A DNA stretch of 64,000 nucleotides from an uncultured Desulfuromonas sp. (GTDB lineage Bacteria > Desulfobacterota > Desulfuromonadia > Desulfuromonadales > Desulfuromonadaceae), in assembly GCF_963678835.1 (NCBI RefSeq), contig NZ_OY787469.1, positions 930,001 to 994,000 of the forward strand, written 5' to 3'. Below the pieces are notes generated by a model. That model was not told where the DNA came from. It saw only the letters and a list, made by a program, of their open reading frames with translations, and searched no databases. The position numbers were made by a program, and so were the translations under genes. Shown in pieces: positions 34,865 through 44,336 of the stretch. Within the stretch, counting starts at the first letter, position 1, and each line of letters opens with the position of its first letter.

Positions 34865-35215
34865 ATGGGCTGTGAGCTGAATAATCGTCTGGAAGAGTTG
34901 AAAGCATTGTTGCAGCGTGAACGCGATTGCGCCATCCGTCTCGATATGGAGGAGCTGAGGCAACTGTTACTGGAGAAAATGTCGTTGCTGACACATATCA
35001 ATAAGTTGCCAGTTGAAGACAATCCACAGCGCTTGAAACTGTTACAGCAGATCGCCCATGAGAATCGACGTAATGCGCGGTTGTTTGAGAGTGCCGGCAC
35101 ACGAGTGCAGCGCTGTCTCTCTTTTTATTTCAAGCCGCGTTATCCGCAATACGGCAGCGATGGTCACGTCAGCCCCAAAACCGGGATGCGGCCTCTACTG
35201 TCAGGGAGGGTGTAG
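34865..35215 (+). CDS. flgN: FlgN-like hook-associated protein chaperone
   Basis: A 116-residue helical protein with heptad-like patterns (LEELKALLQRERDCAIRLDMEELRQLLLEKMSLL), as expected for FlgN, the export chaperone of FlgK and FlgL. Sequence is poorly conserved in this family, so position, two bases before flgK, is the main support. AAAGGATAGG precedes the ATG. Confidence 0.75.
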   Translation: MGCELNNRLEELKALLQRERDCAIRLDMEELRQLLLEKMSLLTHINKLPVEDNPQRLKLLQQIAHENRRNARLFESAGTRVQRCLSFYFKPRYPQYGSDGHVSPKTGMRPLLSGRV

Positions 35216-35217
35216 TT

Positions 35218-36615
35218 ATGGCTGGACTGATTGGCGCATTAAATACCGGCAAGACCGGCCTGATGGTGAGTCAGAAAGGGATTGAAGTTACCGGCAACAA
35301 CCTGACCAATGCCAGCACCGAAGGCTATTCACGTCAGGTCTTGAGGGTGTCGAGCTCTCCGGCTCTCGAACACAACGGCATTATTGTCGGTCACGGTGCC
35401 GTGGTCACGGCCATCGCCCGTCAGGAGTCGGTGTTTGTCACCAAGCAGCTGATTAACAAGTCGGGCGACTATGGCGAACAGGCTGCCATGGCCGAGCCGC
35501 TAGGAGAACTGGAACGAATCGCTGGGATCTCCGACGACAACCTGGTCGCGGACATCAATGCCTATTTTGAAGCGTGGCAGGCGTTGAGCAATGAGCCGTC
35601 CGGCACGGTTGAACGTCAGGAGGTGATCCAGATGGGGAAAAACATCGCCAAAACCTTTGCCTCCATGGATGACGATCTCAATGAATTGACGGAGAACATC
35701 AATGTTTCCATTGCGGCGGAAGTGGACACCATCAACCAGATGGCCGACCAGATTGCCGGCCTCAATTTGCGCATCGTCTCAACCGAAGCCGGTGGCGCCT
35801 CGGCCAACGGCTTGCGTGATGACCGCGACCAATTGTTGCAGGAACTCTCCGAGCTGGTCGGCATCAATACCTATGAAGGCGGCAGCGGCATGGTTTCGGT
35901 GCAGCTTAGTTCCGGGTTGCCGCTGGTCGAAGGCGGCATTGCCAGCAGCATGAGTTCCAGTCGGGTTGATGGTTTGACCACTCTGAGCCTGGATATGGGC
36001 GCGACCACCGTTGAATTGGGACTGGATGATTTCGGCGGCGAAATCAAAGGCCTGATGTCGGTGCGCGATAACGAGATTCCGCAGGTCCGCGACAGCCTTG
36101 ACCGTCTGGCCTACACCTTGGCCAACGAGGTCAATGCCGTCCACGAGGCCGGGGTGGATCTTGACGGCAATCCCGGAGTGAGTTTCTTCAGCTACAGCAC
36201 CTCGACGGCGGCAGACGCCGAAGCCTGGACCGGTGCCGCGGCCACGTTGGCCGTGGCCATTACGCAAACCGATCAGGTCGCGGCAGGAGCAACTTCCTCC
36301 TCCGGAGACAACACCAATACTCTGGCGATGGTTGCCCTGCAGGATGCTGAAGTGGTTGACGGCAGCACCTTCAACGAGTTTTACAGCCAGATCGCCTCCA
36401 AGGTTGGACTGGCCGTTGACCAGAACACGTATGAGCTGGAGACGGCGCAAGATGCTCTGGTCCAGGTGCAGAACATGCGCGACAGCGCCGTTGGCGTGTC
36501 CACCGACGAAGAATTGTTGCTGTTGACCCAGTATCAGACCGGTTACAGGGCCGCCGCCCAATATATCAACGCGATTAACGAAATGCTCGACACGATGCTG
36601 ACCATGGGAGCCTGA
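35218..36615 (+). CDS. flgK: Flagellar hook-associated protein FlgK (HAP1)
   Basis: A 465-residue protein. N-terminal signature GALNTGKTGLMVSQKGIEVTGNNLTNASTEGYSRQ and C-terminal LLTQYQTGYRAAAQYINAINEMLDTML are those of FlgK, which joins hook and filament. The length is near the shorter end of the family. Two bases separate it from the chaperone gene before it and from flgL after it. Confidence 0.95.
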   Translation: MAGLIGALNTGKTGLMVSQKGIEVTGNNLTNASTEGYSRQVLRVSSSPALEHNGIIVGHGAVVTAIARQESVFVTKQLINKSGDYGEQAAMAEPLGELERIAGISDDNLVADINAYFEAWQALSNEPSGTVERQEVIQMGKNIAKTFASMDDDLNELTENINVSIAAEVDTINQMADQIAGLNLRIVSTEAGGASANGLRDDRDQLLQELSELVGINTYEGGSGMVSVQLSSGLPLVEGGIASSMSSSRVDGLTTLSLDMGATTVELGLDDFGGEIKGLMSVRDNEIPQVRDSLDRLAYTLANEVNAVHEAGVDLDGNPGVSFFSYSTSTAADAEAWTGAAATLAVAITQTDQVAAGATSSSGDNTNTLAMVALQDAEVVDGSTFNEFYSQIASKVGLAVDQNTYELETAQDALVQVQNMRDSAVGVSTDEELLLLTQYQTGYRAAAQYINAINEMLDTMLTMGA

Positions 36616-36617
36616 TT

Positions 36618-37502
36618 ATGATGCGTACGACGACAACCAGTGTTTATCGCAGCATGCAGCTGAATATCGCCAGAGCCGAAGACGAGCTGAACCGGCTCTA
36701 TATGCACACCGAAAAAAGAGTTAACGTCGCCTCCGATGATCCGTCTGCGGTGCGTGCCATTGAAAACGCCCGCAGTCAGATGACCATGAGTGACCGCTAT
36801 ATTGAAAATATTGAGACGGTTCAGGACGGCATGGACATTGTTGATGGTTATCTCGACACCGTTGAAAATATTATGCAGCGTATTCAGGAGATCACCACCG
36901 CGGCCATTAACTCCTCCCTGTCCGATGCCGACTTGGTAACGTACGCGGATGAAGTGGCAACGTTAAAAGAGCAGCTTGTTGATGTCGCCAATACCCAGGT
37001 CAACGGCAAATATCTGTTTGCCGGGTTTACCGACGATACCCAGCCGTTTAGCGTCGATGCGGTCAGCGGTGATGTGAGCTATGACGGCACCACGGATATC
37101 AAGTATGTCGAAGTGGGGCCCGGAGAAACCGTGCAGAGCAATCTGACCGGCGACGTGCTGTTCACCGACCCGATTGACGTTTTTGCCGTGTTTGACGATC
37201 TCGAAGCCAACCTGCGTGCCGGTGACGTGGCTGCCCTGCAGGTGTCACTGGACGCGATTGAACCGGCCACCGACCAGGTGCGTACCCAGCGCAGCCTGAT
37301 GGGCAATGACAACGCCCGCCTGGGAGACAACAAGGCGATGCTGGAAGAGGTCAAGCTGCAGATGAAAACCACCTTGTCTCGTTATGAAGATGCCGACATG
37401 ATTGAAGTGCTCAGCGACATGACCCAGGCGGAGACAGCTCTGGAAGCGGCACTGGCGGTCAGTTCCAGGCTCAACAGTCTGAGTTTGCTCGATTATATGT
37501 AA
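36618..37502 (+). CDS. flgL: Flagellar hook-associated protein FlgL (HAP3)
   Basis: A 294-residue protein with the flagellin-like N-terminus (MQLNIARAEDELNRLYMHTEKRVNVASDDPSAVRAIENARSQ) and C-terminus (EAALAVSSRLNSLSLLDYM), as in FlgL, the second junction protein. It is the last recognisable gene of the hook operon; csrA and fliW, common next genes, are not seen. Confidence 0.93.
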   Translation: MMRTTTTSVYRSMQLNIARAEDELNRLYMHTEKRVNVASDDPSAVRAIENARSQMTMSDRYIENIETVQDGMDIVDGYLDTVENIMQRIQEITTAAINSSLSDADLVTYADEVATLKEQLVDVANTQVNGKYLFAGFTDDTQPFSVDAVSGDVSYDGTTDIKYVEVGPGETVQSNLTGDVLFTDPIDVFAVFDDLEANLRAGDVAALQVSLDAIEPATDQVRTQRSLMGNDNARLGDNKAMLEEVKLQMKTTLSRYEDADMIEVLSDMTQAETALEAALAVSSRLNSLSLLDYM

Positions 37503-37711
37503 TGCCTGCGCCGTGCAGCATGCAGCCGATAGCGACTTTTCCCGATATGTTTTGCTCCTGTCAAACCGGCAGGTGGTTAAAAAGCGATCCGCAAAAGGGA
37601 CGTCGCATGGTCTTCTTTCGCGGTTGAAGCTGGCGGCATAAAATTTTCAGGAGGCGAAAAATACAGCGGATTTGTCCATATGCAGGAAGAAATCTGGTAT
37701 GGTTTATCACG

Positions 37712-37842
37712 TGGAGTCCATAGACCGGCGATCAAAATCAAGGACAGGTTTTCAAGCCCTTGATTTTGTGAGCAAGCCGGAAATCGCCTTTTCGGCTTGC
37801 GTTGTTGGGAAATCCCCGGACGGGACTTTTTCAACATCCTGC
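37712..37842 (+). repeat. Three-hairpin repeat element, copy 5 (lacks first hairpin)
   Basis: Matches the element from GGAGTCCATAGAC to the right end TTTTTCAACATCCTGC. The first hairpin is missing, and unlike other copies it starts about 210 bases beyond a stop codon (that of flgL). Confidence 0.85.
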
Positions 37843-37899
37843 CATAACACATCAATTTTGCGCCGTTCTGCCACAGGCCACAAGCATGCGGAGAAGACC

Positions 37900-38376
37900 A
37901 TGAAAATCCAGACCAGCGGCCGCCCCCAAGGGACGAATCAACACGTTCAGTCCGCAAAGAGTTCAAAAGACGCCTCCAGCTCAGAGTCTTTTGAGGCAAT
38001 TCTGAGCTCTAAAACGGCAAAGTCTCCTGCCGATTCAAAGGGATCAAATGAGCCGCAACGACAGGTGGATTTTACAAACATGACACGCCAAGAGATGGTT
38101 GATTGGATGAATCGCCAAATCCGCAATGGTCGCATCTCGCTGGACGAGACCAGCTCCCTTTTGTCGATGACAATGAAAGTCTCGGTAGCGACAGGTCAGC
38201 CTGTTGATATGGCAACAGACCATGAGCACATCAATTTTATAGAAAGGGCCAGTCAGGGCATTGAATGGGCACGGTCGCACAGCGATCAGCAACTGGCCAA
38301 AAGGCTGCAAGCGGCCATAGAGCTTATGCAGCGATTCCAAGGTGAAACGACTGAAGAGCAAACGCAGGCAGGGTAA
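37900..38376 (+). CDS. Hypothetical protein after flgL
   Basis: A 158-residue protein from the ATG at 37900 (GGAGAAG upstream); the longer frame from 37672 runs through the repeat and is rejected. The first 60 residues are Ser/Lys-rich and disordered-looking; the rest is helical (FTNMTRQEMVDWMNRQIRNGRISLDETSSLLSMTMKV). I do not recognise a family; its position suggests a flagellar link. Confidence 0.6.
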   Translation: MKIQTSGRPQGTNQHVQSAKSSKDASSSESFEAILSSKTAKSPADSKGSNEPQRQVDFTNMTRQEMVDWMNRQIRNGRISLDETSSLLSMTMKVSVATGQPVDMATDHEHINFIERASQGIEWARSHSDQQLAKRLQAAIELMQRFQGETTEEQTQAG

Positions 38377-38563
38377 AGATCCGGGCCCGCGCGCTGTCGG
38401 CAAACTTCGCCGCAGTTGAAGCGATGGGGTGGCTGTGAGGACGGCCCCCCTGGTGGGTCTGAAACATCAAGACATGACTCAATCGCCGGTGGATGCTGCG
38501 AAAAAATACGGGCGGACAGTGCTGGGGATGGGGAGACTGCCCGCCCATTTCATAGTGACATGC

Positions 38564-39928
38564 CTAGCCCTGATGGCGGGCCAGATCCCAAATTGATTCC
38601 GCGAGAGTCGGATGGGCATGCACCACCTCTTTGAGAACGCCGAGGCTGATATCCTGACTGATCGTCAGGGCCAGTTCGTGGATCAGCTCTGTGGCGTGGT
38701 CACCGATGATGGTCGCTCCGCAAATGGTGTTGCTGTCGTTATCTACCAACAGCTTGATATGGCCCTCCAGACGTTGATCGACCAGGGCCTTGGCACTTTC
38801 ACTGAACGGTTGAAACAAAGCACGATAGCTGTCTTCCGGCAATTCCCGTTCAGTCAGGCCAACGGCGGCCACTTGGGGGAAAGAGTATACGACGCGGGGG
38901 ATGACCGCGGTATTCAGTGTTTTGTTATTGCCGAGCAGATTGGCGGCGACAATGTCACTTTCCAGCATTGCGGAATGGGCCAGCATCATGGTGTTGATCA
39001 CATCGCCGGCGGCGTAGATATGGGGCTGGCTGGTTTGCAGTTGATCGTTGACGTTGATGGCCTCACCGTCACAGTCAATCCCTGCGGCGGCCAGGTCTAA
39101 CCAGTCGGTGTTTGGCTTTCTGCCGACCGCCACCAGCATTTGGTCGGCCACCAGTGGTTGATCATTGCCTTGCAAAACCAATCCGACCTGAGTCTCCGTT
39201 TTATTGACACGGGCAATGGTTTTTCCTGTTAACACACGAATATCGCGTTGTTCCAGACTGGTCTGCAGCGTCTCTCCGGTATCGCGGTCTTCGCGCGGAA
39301 GCAGGTGTTCGGCACATTCAATCAGGGTCACGTCAGAACCGAAGGCCTGAAACATACTGGCAAATTCGCAACCAATGGCACCGCCGCCAATGATCAGCAA
39401 CCGTTCGGGCAAGCGGGTCTGTTGCAGCATTTGATTGCTGTTCAGGATCCGTGCACCATCGATTGGAATCTCGTCCAATTCTCTTGGGCGGGATCCGGTG
39501 GCGATAACGATCTTTTCAGCCTGAAGCTCGACGTGTCCGTCAGGGCCATCGACCGCAATCCGTGTGGGGGAAACAAACGAGCCATGACCGGGTTGAATGT
39601 GCAAGCCGCTCTGCAGGGCCATTTGCTGCAGGCGGGTATTCAACGCTTTGAGGTGATCATTTTTTCGCATCACAGTGCAGTGGAGGTTCAGCGGAGCCGC
39701 TGTTGCTTCAATGCCGTATTCTTCGGCCTGTTTGATGGTCTGGTAAACTTCAGCGGTTTTCAACATCGATTTTGTTGCCATGCACCCTTCATGAAGACAG
39801 GTCCCGCCGAGCCGCTGAGGTCCTTGTTCGACCAGGCAGACTTTTTTGCCGCTCATGGCCAGTTTTAATGCGCTCATAACCCCAGCGGGTCCGCCTCCAA
39901 GGACAACAACATCCCAGATTTTCTCCAT
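38564..39928 (-). CDS. lpdA: Dihydrolipoamide dehydrogenase-like flavoprotein
   Basis: A 454-residue pyridine nucleotide-disulfide oxidoreductase. The FAD-binding motif is VVLGGGPAGVMSALKLA, the redox pair is in GGTCLHEGCMATKSML (CxxxxC), the NAD-binding motif is IIGGGAIGCEFASMF, and the C-terminal base is in VVHAHPTLAESIWDLA. It would reoxidise lipoamide of 2-oxoacid dehydrogenases or the glycine cleavage/reductase system. It is alone; no E2 gene adjoins. The CxxxxC loop HEG differs from the usual NVG, so other disulfide substrates are possible. Confidence 0.88.
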   Translation of the reverse strand: MEKIWDVVVLGGGPAGVMSALKLAMSGKKVCLVEQGPQRLGGTCLHEGCMATKSMLKTAEVYQTIKQAEEYGIEATAAPLNLHCTVMRKNDHLKALNTRLQQMALQSGLHIQPGHGSFVSPTRIAVDGPDGHVELQAEKIVIATGSRPRELDEIPIDGARILNSNQMLQQTRLPERLLIIGGGAIGCEFASMFQAFGSDVTLIECAEHLLPREDRDTGETLQTSLEQRDIRVLTGKTIARVNKTETQVGLVLQGNDQPLVADQMLVAVGRKPNTDWLDLAAAGIDCDGEAINVNDQLQTSQPHIYAAGDVINTMMLAHSAMLESDIVAANLLGNNKTLNTAVIPRVVYSFPQVAAVGLTERELPEDSYRALFQPFSESAKALVDQRLEGHIKLLVDNDSNTICGATIIGDHATELIHELALTISQDISLGVLKEVVHAHPTLAESIWDLARHQG

Positions 39929-40263
39929 GCGCCAATCTCCGTGGTGTGAGTGAACAGCAAAAGACTCATTGCTGTAATGGGGTGTTTACTGGTAAAACAA
40001 AACCCAGAGTTCTTACGATAAAAAACCATTGAAAGTCTGGCAAGTAGGCACTTTTTGCTACCGACTTTCCTTGTGGAAAGTAAAACCGGAATCCGTGAAG
40101 CGATTAGCGCCAGATCGCACAAGGCATTAAGCTGCCTGAGCTCTGAAGAATTACCGCCTCACCTCTGGCGGGTGACACAAACGTTTCCAAACGACAGACA
40201 GCTCAAGCACGTGGATGTCTATTCACGGTCTCTTCATTAATTCAAATAGAAGGATGAAACGAT

Positions 40264-40581
40264 ATGGCGATTGAGAATGTGGCGACGACGCTGAGTGTCA
40301 TGGGAGGAAAATGGAAGCCGCTTATCCTTTGTCAGTTGTTCAAAAAACCGCGCCGTTTTACTGAACTGCAAACCATTCCCGGCGTGACGCCGAAAGTGCT
40401 GACCCAGCAACTGCGCGAGTTGGAGCAGGAGGGACTGGTTCAGCGGATTGTTGTCCAGGTGGTGCCGCCCCATGTTGAGTATCGAATGACCGACTACGGT
40501 GCAACCCTGTGTCCCGTGTTGAGAGCCATGGGCCAATGGGGAGAAAAACATGAACAGCGATTGAACAAAATGGGTTCGTAA
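40264..40581 (+). CDS. HxlR-family transcriptional regulator
   Basis: A 105-residue winged-helix protein: LSVMGGKWKPLILCQLFKKPRRFTELQTIPGVTPKVLTQQLRELEQEGLVQRIV, then VEYRMTDYGATL, the full HxlR/YybR pattern. The usual redox-sensing cysteine near the N-terminus is absent. AGAAGGATG precedes the ATG. It diverges from the flavoprotein gene; the 335-bp gap holds no recognised gene. Confidence 0.9.
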   Translation: MAIENVATTLSVMGGKWKPLILCQLFKKPRRFTELQTIPGVTPKVLTQQLRELEQEGLVQRIVVQVVPPHVEYRMTDYGATLCPVLRAMGQWGEKHEQRLNKMGS

Positions 40582-40786
40582 TACCAGGGCGTTGGACGGG
40601 TTATGATGCATAAACACAGGCCAAGGACGGGATTGAAAATCGTATTTTTCTTTACATGACTGAAAAAACTCAGGAGGGGGCTTTGACCGTTCCTTTTAGG
40701 CGCGGCCTGAACTGGTGACAGGTGTGTTGCGGAGTTCCCGTTGCGGGATAGTGTTGAAGCGACAGGCTCTCTCGGCCATGCTCCGG

Positions 40787-41509
40787 TTACGTTTTGCCCC
40801 CAATCCAAACGACTCTTCCCAGCAACTTTAAGTCATTGATTTGTCCCGATTTGGCTGTGAGAGGCGTGTAATGGGGGTTGTCACAAAAGAGAGATAGGGT
40901 GTGGTCAAACGGGTTATATTGCGTGCGCCGAACGAGAAGCCCATGCTCCCCTTCAAAAACGTAGATCCCTTCTCCTGGGGGTGAATTATTTTTTTCCACC
41001 AACAACATTGCACCTTCTTTGATCGTCGGCTCCATACTGTCTCCACGTACGGAAACCAGAGACAGTTGCTCTGGGTTCAGTCCTTGGCTTTTTATCCAGG
41101 AGCGTTTAAATGCCAGGCAGTTATCCAGCTGCGTGGTGTTGACTTTTTCGGCCCGTCTATTCAGGCCGTCGATCTCTTGAGTCGAGAGGAAAATATACTC
41201 TTCGTCGCTGTATGCGTCCTGATGCAGGTTGTCGTGCGCTGTCGTTAGAGGGGAGGCCTTCAGGCCCGGTATTCTTTTACCGCGGGTTCCTTTTCCGGTG
41301 AGAAGCCAGGTGGGATTGGTTTCTGGGTAGAGTTCAAGAACCCTGTTGAGAAAAGGGGCATCCGGCATGCGCTGTCCGGTTTCATAGTTGGCTATGGTAT
41401 TGCGGCTCACGCCCAGACGTTGGGCAAACTTCTCACGCGCATCCGGACCACGTAATTCCTTGATGCGTGATCCTAGTGTCGTCTTGGACACATGTCTGTT
41501 GTCGTTCAT
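40787..41509 (-). CDS. Phage-type repressor (HTH plus S24 peptidase-like)
   Basis: A 240-residue protein from the ATG at 41509, with GGGAGAAG upstream; the frame open from 41617 has no ribosome site. An N-terminal helix-turn-helix (EKFAQRLGVSRNTIANYETGQRMPDAPFLNRVL) is followed by a LexA/CI-like domain with the nucleophile in VRGDSMEPTI. The catalytic lysine, normally in VKR, is Arg here (LLVRRTQY), so self-cleavage may be lost. It is divergent from a Ner-like gene, the layout of a Mu-like phage switch. Confidence 0.85.
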   Translation of the reverse strand: MNDNRHVSKTTLGSRIKELRGPDAREKFAQRLGVSRNTIANYETGQRMPDAPFLNRVLELYPETNPTWLLTGKGTRGKRIPGLKASPLTTAHDNLHQDAYSDEEYIFLSTQEIDGLNRRAEKVNTTQLDNCLAFKRSWIKSQGLNPEQLSLVSVRGDSMEPTIKEGAMLLVEKNNSPPGEGIYVFEGEHGLLVRRTQYNPFDHTLSLFCDNPHYTPLTAKSGQINDLKLLGRVVWIGGKT

Positions 41510-41696
41510 GAGTTGCTTCTCCCTGTTTTGGCAGAACGTGGAAAAATTATTAAAAAACAATCTACAAATGTGGTTGATGTGATATGTTTTGTGGGTGAAA
41601 TTAAACAAAAATGTCATTTTTGTGGTTTATTCGAAATCTCGAATTTCGCGGCCTAAAAAAAAACCGACGAGCAGGCTAAGCGGAAAGATGCGTTAG
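41510..41696. promoter_or_regulatory. Divergent control region between repressor and Ner-like gene
   Basis: AT-rich 187-bp region. It holds the palindrome TTCGA-AATC-TCGAA at 41630-41643 and repeated GTGG/TTTGTGG motifs, plausible operators for one or both proteins. This is inferred from position only. Confidence 0.45.
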
Positions 41697-41963
41697 ATGC
41701 CGATTCAAGACGAACGAAACAGCCCAGCGAAACAGGACATGCATCCTGCAGATATCAAAGCCGCTTTGCAAAAGCGGGGCTACTCTTTTTCACGCATCGC
41801 CAGAGAGTATGGTTATCGCGCCAATTCTCCTTCAAATGTCTTGAGAATGCCGTGGGCTCCCATGGAAAAAATCATCGGAGATATCCTTGGGACTCCTCCC
41901 GATAAAATCTGGCCGAGTCGTTATGATAGCCAAGGACGCCCATTACGTTCACGATTTCGATAA
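41697..41963 (+). CDS. Ner/Nlp-family DNA-binding protein
   Basis: An 88-residue protein with the Ner/SfsB pattern: DMHPADIKAALQKRGYSFSRIAREYGYRANSPSNVLRMPWAPMEKIIGDILGTPPDKIWPSRYD. Ner is the early negative regulator of Mu-like phages; host homologues (Nlp) also exist. No transposase A or B gene follows; the next gene encodes a GGDEF protein. It is probably a remnant or domesticated pair with the divergent repressor. Confidence 0.85.
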   Translation: MPIQDERNSPAKQDMHPADIKAALQKRGYSFSRIAREYGYRANSPSNVLRMPWAPMEKIIGDILGTPPDKIWPSRYDSQGRPLRSRFR

Positions 41964-42265
41964 GTCGCTAAATATAACGTGGAAAAAGGGGCTTCGCAAT
42001 CTCTAGTCTTGATTTGTTTTGTTAAGTCGGGCATGGGAGCATCCATTTGCGACGCAGGGTGGGACAGGCGGTTATCGTGGTGTTTCGTCGTAAATTGCGG
42101 CGGCGGATTTTTTCATGGCAACACGGGACAAACCCCGAAGTTTTTATTGGTCGGGGTGGCGCAATGGCCAATACGATCCTGTTGTCACACCAATCGGGTG
42201 TTACGGACATGGCGCATTGAATTGTAATCCAGCGCACGCTGGTGTTTAGATCGGGGGGGGAGCGC

Positions 42266-44296
42266 ATGTCCTCTTTTTTTCGTAAATATCCTACCTCCAC
42301 ACCGTTGCTTCGTTTCATTCTGGTGTATGTGATCCTGGTCGTTCTGATCGGCGCGGTTTGTTATTACGCCGCTTCTGCTGTGGTGGATCGTCACCTCAAT
42401 GAGGATTTTGTTGCGCAAAAAAACCGTCTCGCTGGGGTGCTGGGGGCACACCGTAAAATCGCCGAACGCTTTGTCGAACAGCAAATTATGACGCCGGTTA
42501 TCATCGAGGCGCTTGAGCGTTCTGAGAATGCGTCACGTGAAGAGAGAAAAAAACTTCAGCAACTTATCCTCCCCGTTTACGATGCCATGCGTTGCTATGG
42601 GATTGATCTTTTGCGTCTTTACGGTTCCGATGGGACCTGTCTGCTCCATTTTAACGGGGGAGAGCGCGACGCGGACTGCCATGTCCGGGACAATACGATC
42701 AACACGACGCCCGTGGGTCTCACGCAATCCGTCTATGGCTATCAGACCGATCATCTTCTCAGCGGATTCCGCTATTACTTCCCTCTGTACCTTAACGGTA
42801 CCACCATTGGTCAGCTGGAGATCGGCCAGCCGCTGACCTCGGTACTCGCTGACATGGACAACCGTGAGTGGTGCGGTACGCCAATTTTTTATTCCCTGAT
42901 GATCAAGAAGCAGGACGCCTTGCCCGCTTCGCTCAGCAAGGAAACCACCGTACACTGCCCTTGTCTGGATGCGGAGAACGATTATGTCAAAGGCTTGAAA
43001 TTATTGACTTCAAATGCGGATGCCATGAGTCATCTTAACCGGATCGGCCCTGAGCTGAGCAACGCCATTCGCCGTACGGAAGAGAGACGCATTAGCCTGA
43101 GCGGTGAGGAGGATTTTATTCTTTATCCCGTTGGCTCGGATCCCCATGCGGTGTTTTTCGAATCGCTTGAAGATATGCAGGGCCGGCATACGGCTTACCT
43201 GGTTATGGCCATCAGCCGAGCGCACCTCGTGACCATATATTTGCAGTTTGCCCTCGGGCTGGCGGTGATTAGCATTGGGTTGCTGCTGGTGATGATCGGC
43301 ATTTTTCGTTATTTGAAGATTCGTCAGGAACGGCATCAGGCCTCTGAATTGCTCGCCGTCATCTCGAAGAACATGGGTGAAGGTCTTTATGCCACAGATG
43401 TGTACGGAAAGATCACTTTCATTAACAACGCCGCCTGTCTTCTGCTGGGCTGCGACAGTGAGAGCGTTGTCGGGAAAAATGCCCACCACCTGTTCCATGA
43501 ACAAACAGAGGAGGGTGGCTTCTGTTGCCGGCTGTTGGAAACGTTGGATTCTACTCCCCATGTCCATGAGACTGTGCAGATCCTGCGAAAAGCCAATGGT
43601 GAGGTGTTTCATGCCGAATGTGTGTCAACAAAAATGGTTGTGCATCGTAAACCCGCCGGTATCGTGACGGTGTTCAGAGATATCTCCAAGCGGTTGGCCC
43701 GGGATCAGGAGCTGCGGCAAATGACCAACGAACTGGAGCATGCTAACAAAGAGTTAACACGGTTGGCGCGCATTGATGGTCTGACCGGGCTGGCCAACCG
43801 GCGATGGTTTGACGAAAGTCTGGAATGTTTGTGGAAAAAGAGTTTACGTAGCGGGTGTGAGTTTACGGTCATGATGGTTGATATTGACTATTTTAAGGCG
43901 TTTAACGACCATTACGGACACTTGGCCGGGGACGAGTGTCTCAAATCCGTCGCCAAAACGTTGTGTGAGTGCTGCAAGCGTCCCAGTGATGTGGTTGCTC
44001 GTTACGGCGGTGAGGAATTCGCCATCCTTCTTCCGGAAACAAAAGGGAGCGATGCCATGCATGTGGCTAAACGCATTCAGAAGCGTCTGCAAAGCGAGGC
44101 CATTGAGCATGAGATGTCCGCGGTGCTTAATCGGCTGACAGTCAGTATCGGTATCAGTAGTAGAAAAGCTGAGCCGGGTGTTGCCGTTGTCGATCTGGTG
44201 CTGGAGGCGGACCGCTGTTTGTATCATGCCAAATCCAGCGGTCGCAACCAGGTGGTTGGCGCGTTTGAAGACAATCGTAGGGCTGTTCTCAATTGA
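42266..44296 (+). CDS. PAS-GGDEF diguanylate cyclase
   Basis: About 676 residues from the ATG at 42266, which follows a G-rich sequence GGGGGGGAG; the frame opens at a GTG 24 bases earlier. Layout: membrane segment (about 10-32), periplasmic sensor domain (to about 325), second membrane segment, PAS domain (AVISKNMGEGLYATDVYGKITFINNAACLLLG), short coiled coil, GGDEF domain. The active site is RYGGEEFAILLPE, with I-site RPSD five residues before. An active, product-inhibited cyclase is likely. Confidence 0.92.
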   Translation: MSSFFRKYPTSTPLLRFILVYVILVVLIGAVCYYAASAVVDRHLNEDFVAQKNRLAGVLGAHRKIAERFVEQQIMTPVIIEALERSENASREERKKLQQLILPVYDAMRCYGIDLLRLYGSDGTCLLHFNGGERDADCHVRDNTINTTPVGLTQSVYGYQTDHLLSGFRYYFPLYLNGTTIGQLEIGQPLTSVLADMDNREWCGTPIFYSLMIKKQDALPASLSKETTVHCPCLDAENDYVKGLKLLTSNADAMSHLNRIGPELSNAIRRTEERRISLSGEEDFILYPVGSDPHAVFFESLEDMQGRHTAYLVMAISRAHLVTIYLQFALGLAVISIGLLLVMIGIFRYLKIRQERHQASELLAVISKNMGEGLYATDVYGKITFINNAACLLLGCDSESVVGKNAHHLFHEQTEEGGFCCRLLETLDSTPHVHETVQILRKANGEVFHAECVSTKMVVHRKPAGIVTVFRDISKRLARDQELRQMTNELEHANKELTRLARIDGLTGLANRRWFDESLECLWKKSLRSGCEFTVMMVDIDYFKAFNDHYGHLAGDECLKSVAKTLCECCKRPSDVVARYGGEEFAILLPETKGSDAMHVAKRIQKRLQSEAIEHEMSAVLNRLTVSIGISSRKAEPGVAVVDLVLEADRCLYHAKSSGRNQVVGAFEDNRRAVLN

Positions 44297-44310
44297 AGAA
44301 GAACAGCCCC
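44280..44310. terminator. Hairpin between convergent genes
   Basis: GGGCTGTTCT and AGAACAGCCC form a 10-bp stem spanning the stop codon of the GGDEF gene, between it and the convergent chemoreceptor gene. A strong T-run is lacking. Confidence 0.5.
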
Positions 44311-44336
44311 CATGAGAATCAGGCGTGTGGACTCCC

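Noticed and set aside
37672..37899. Longer start for the gene after flgL
   Set aside because: The added 76 codons run through a copy of the dispersed repeat and have no ribosome site.
41510..41617. Longer repressor start at 41617
   Set aside because: No ribosome site there; the added residues are not domain-like and the region is better explained as the divergent promoter.
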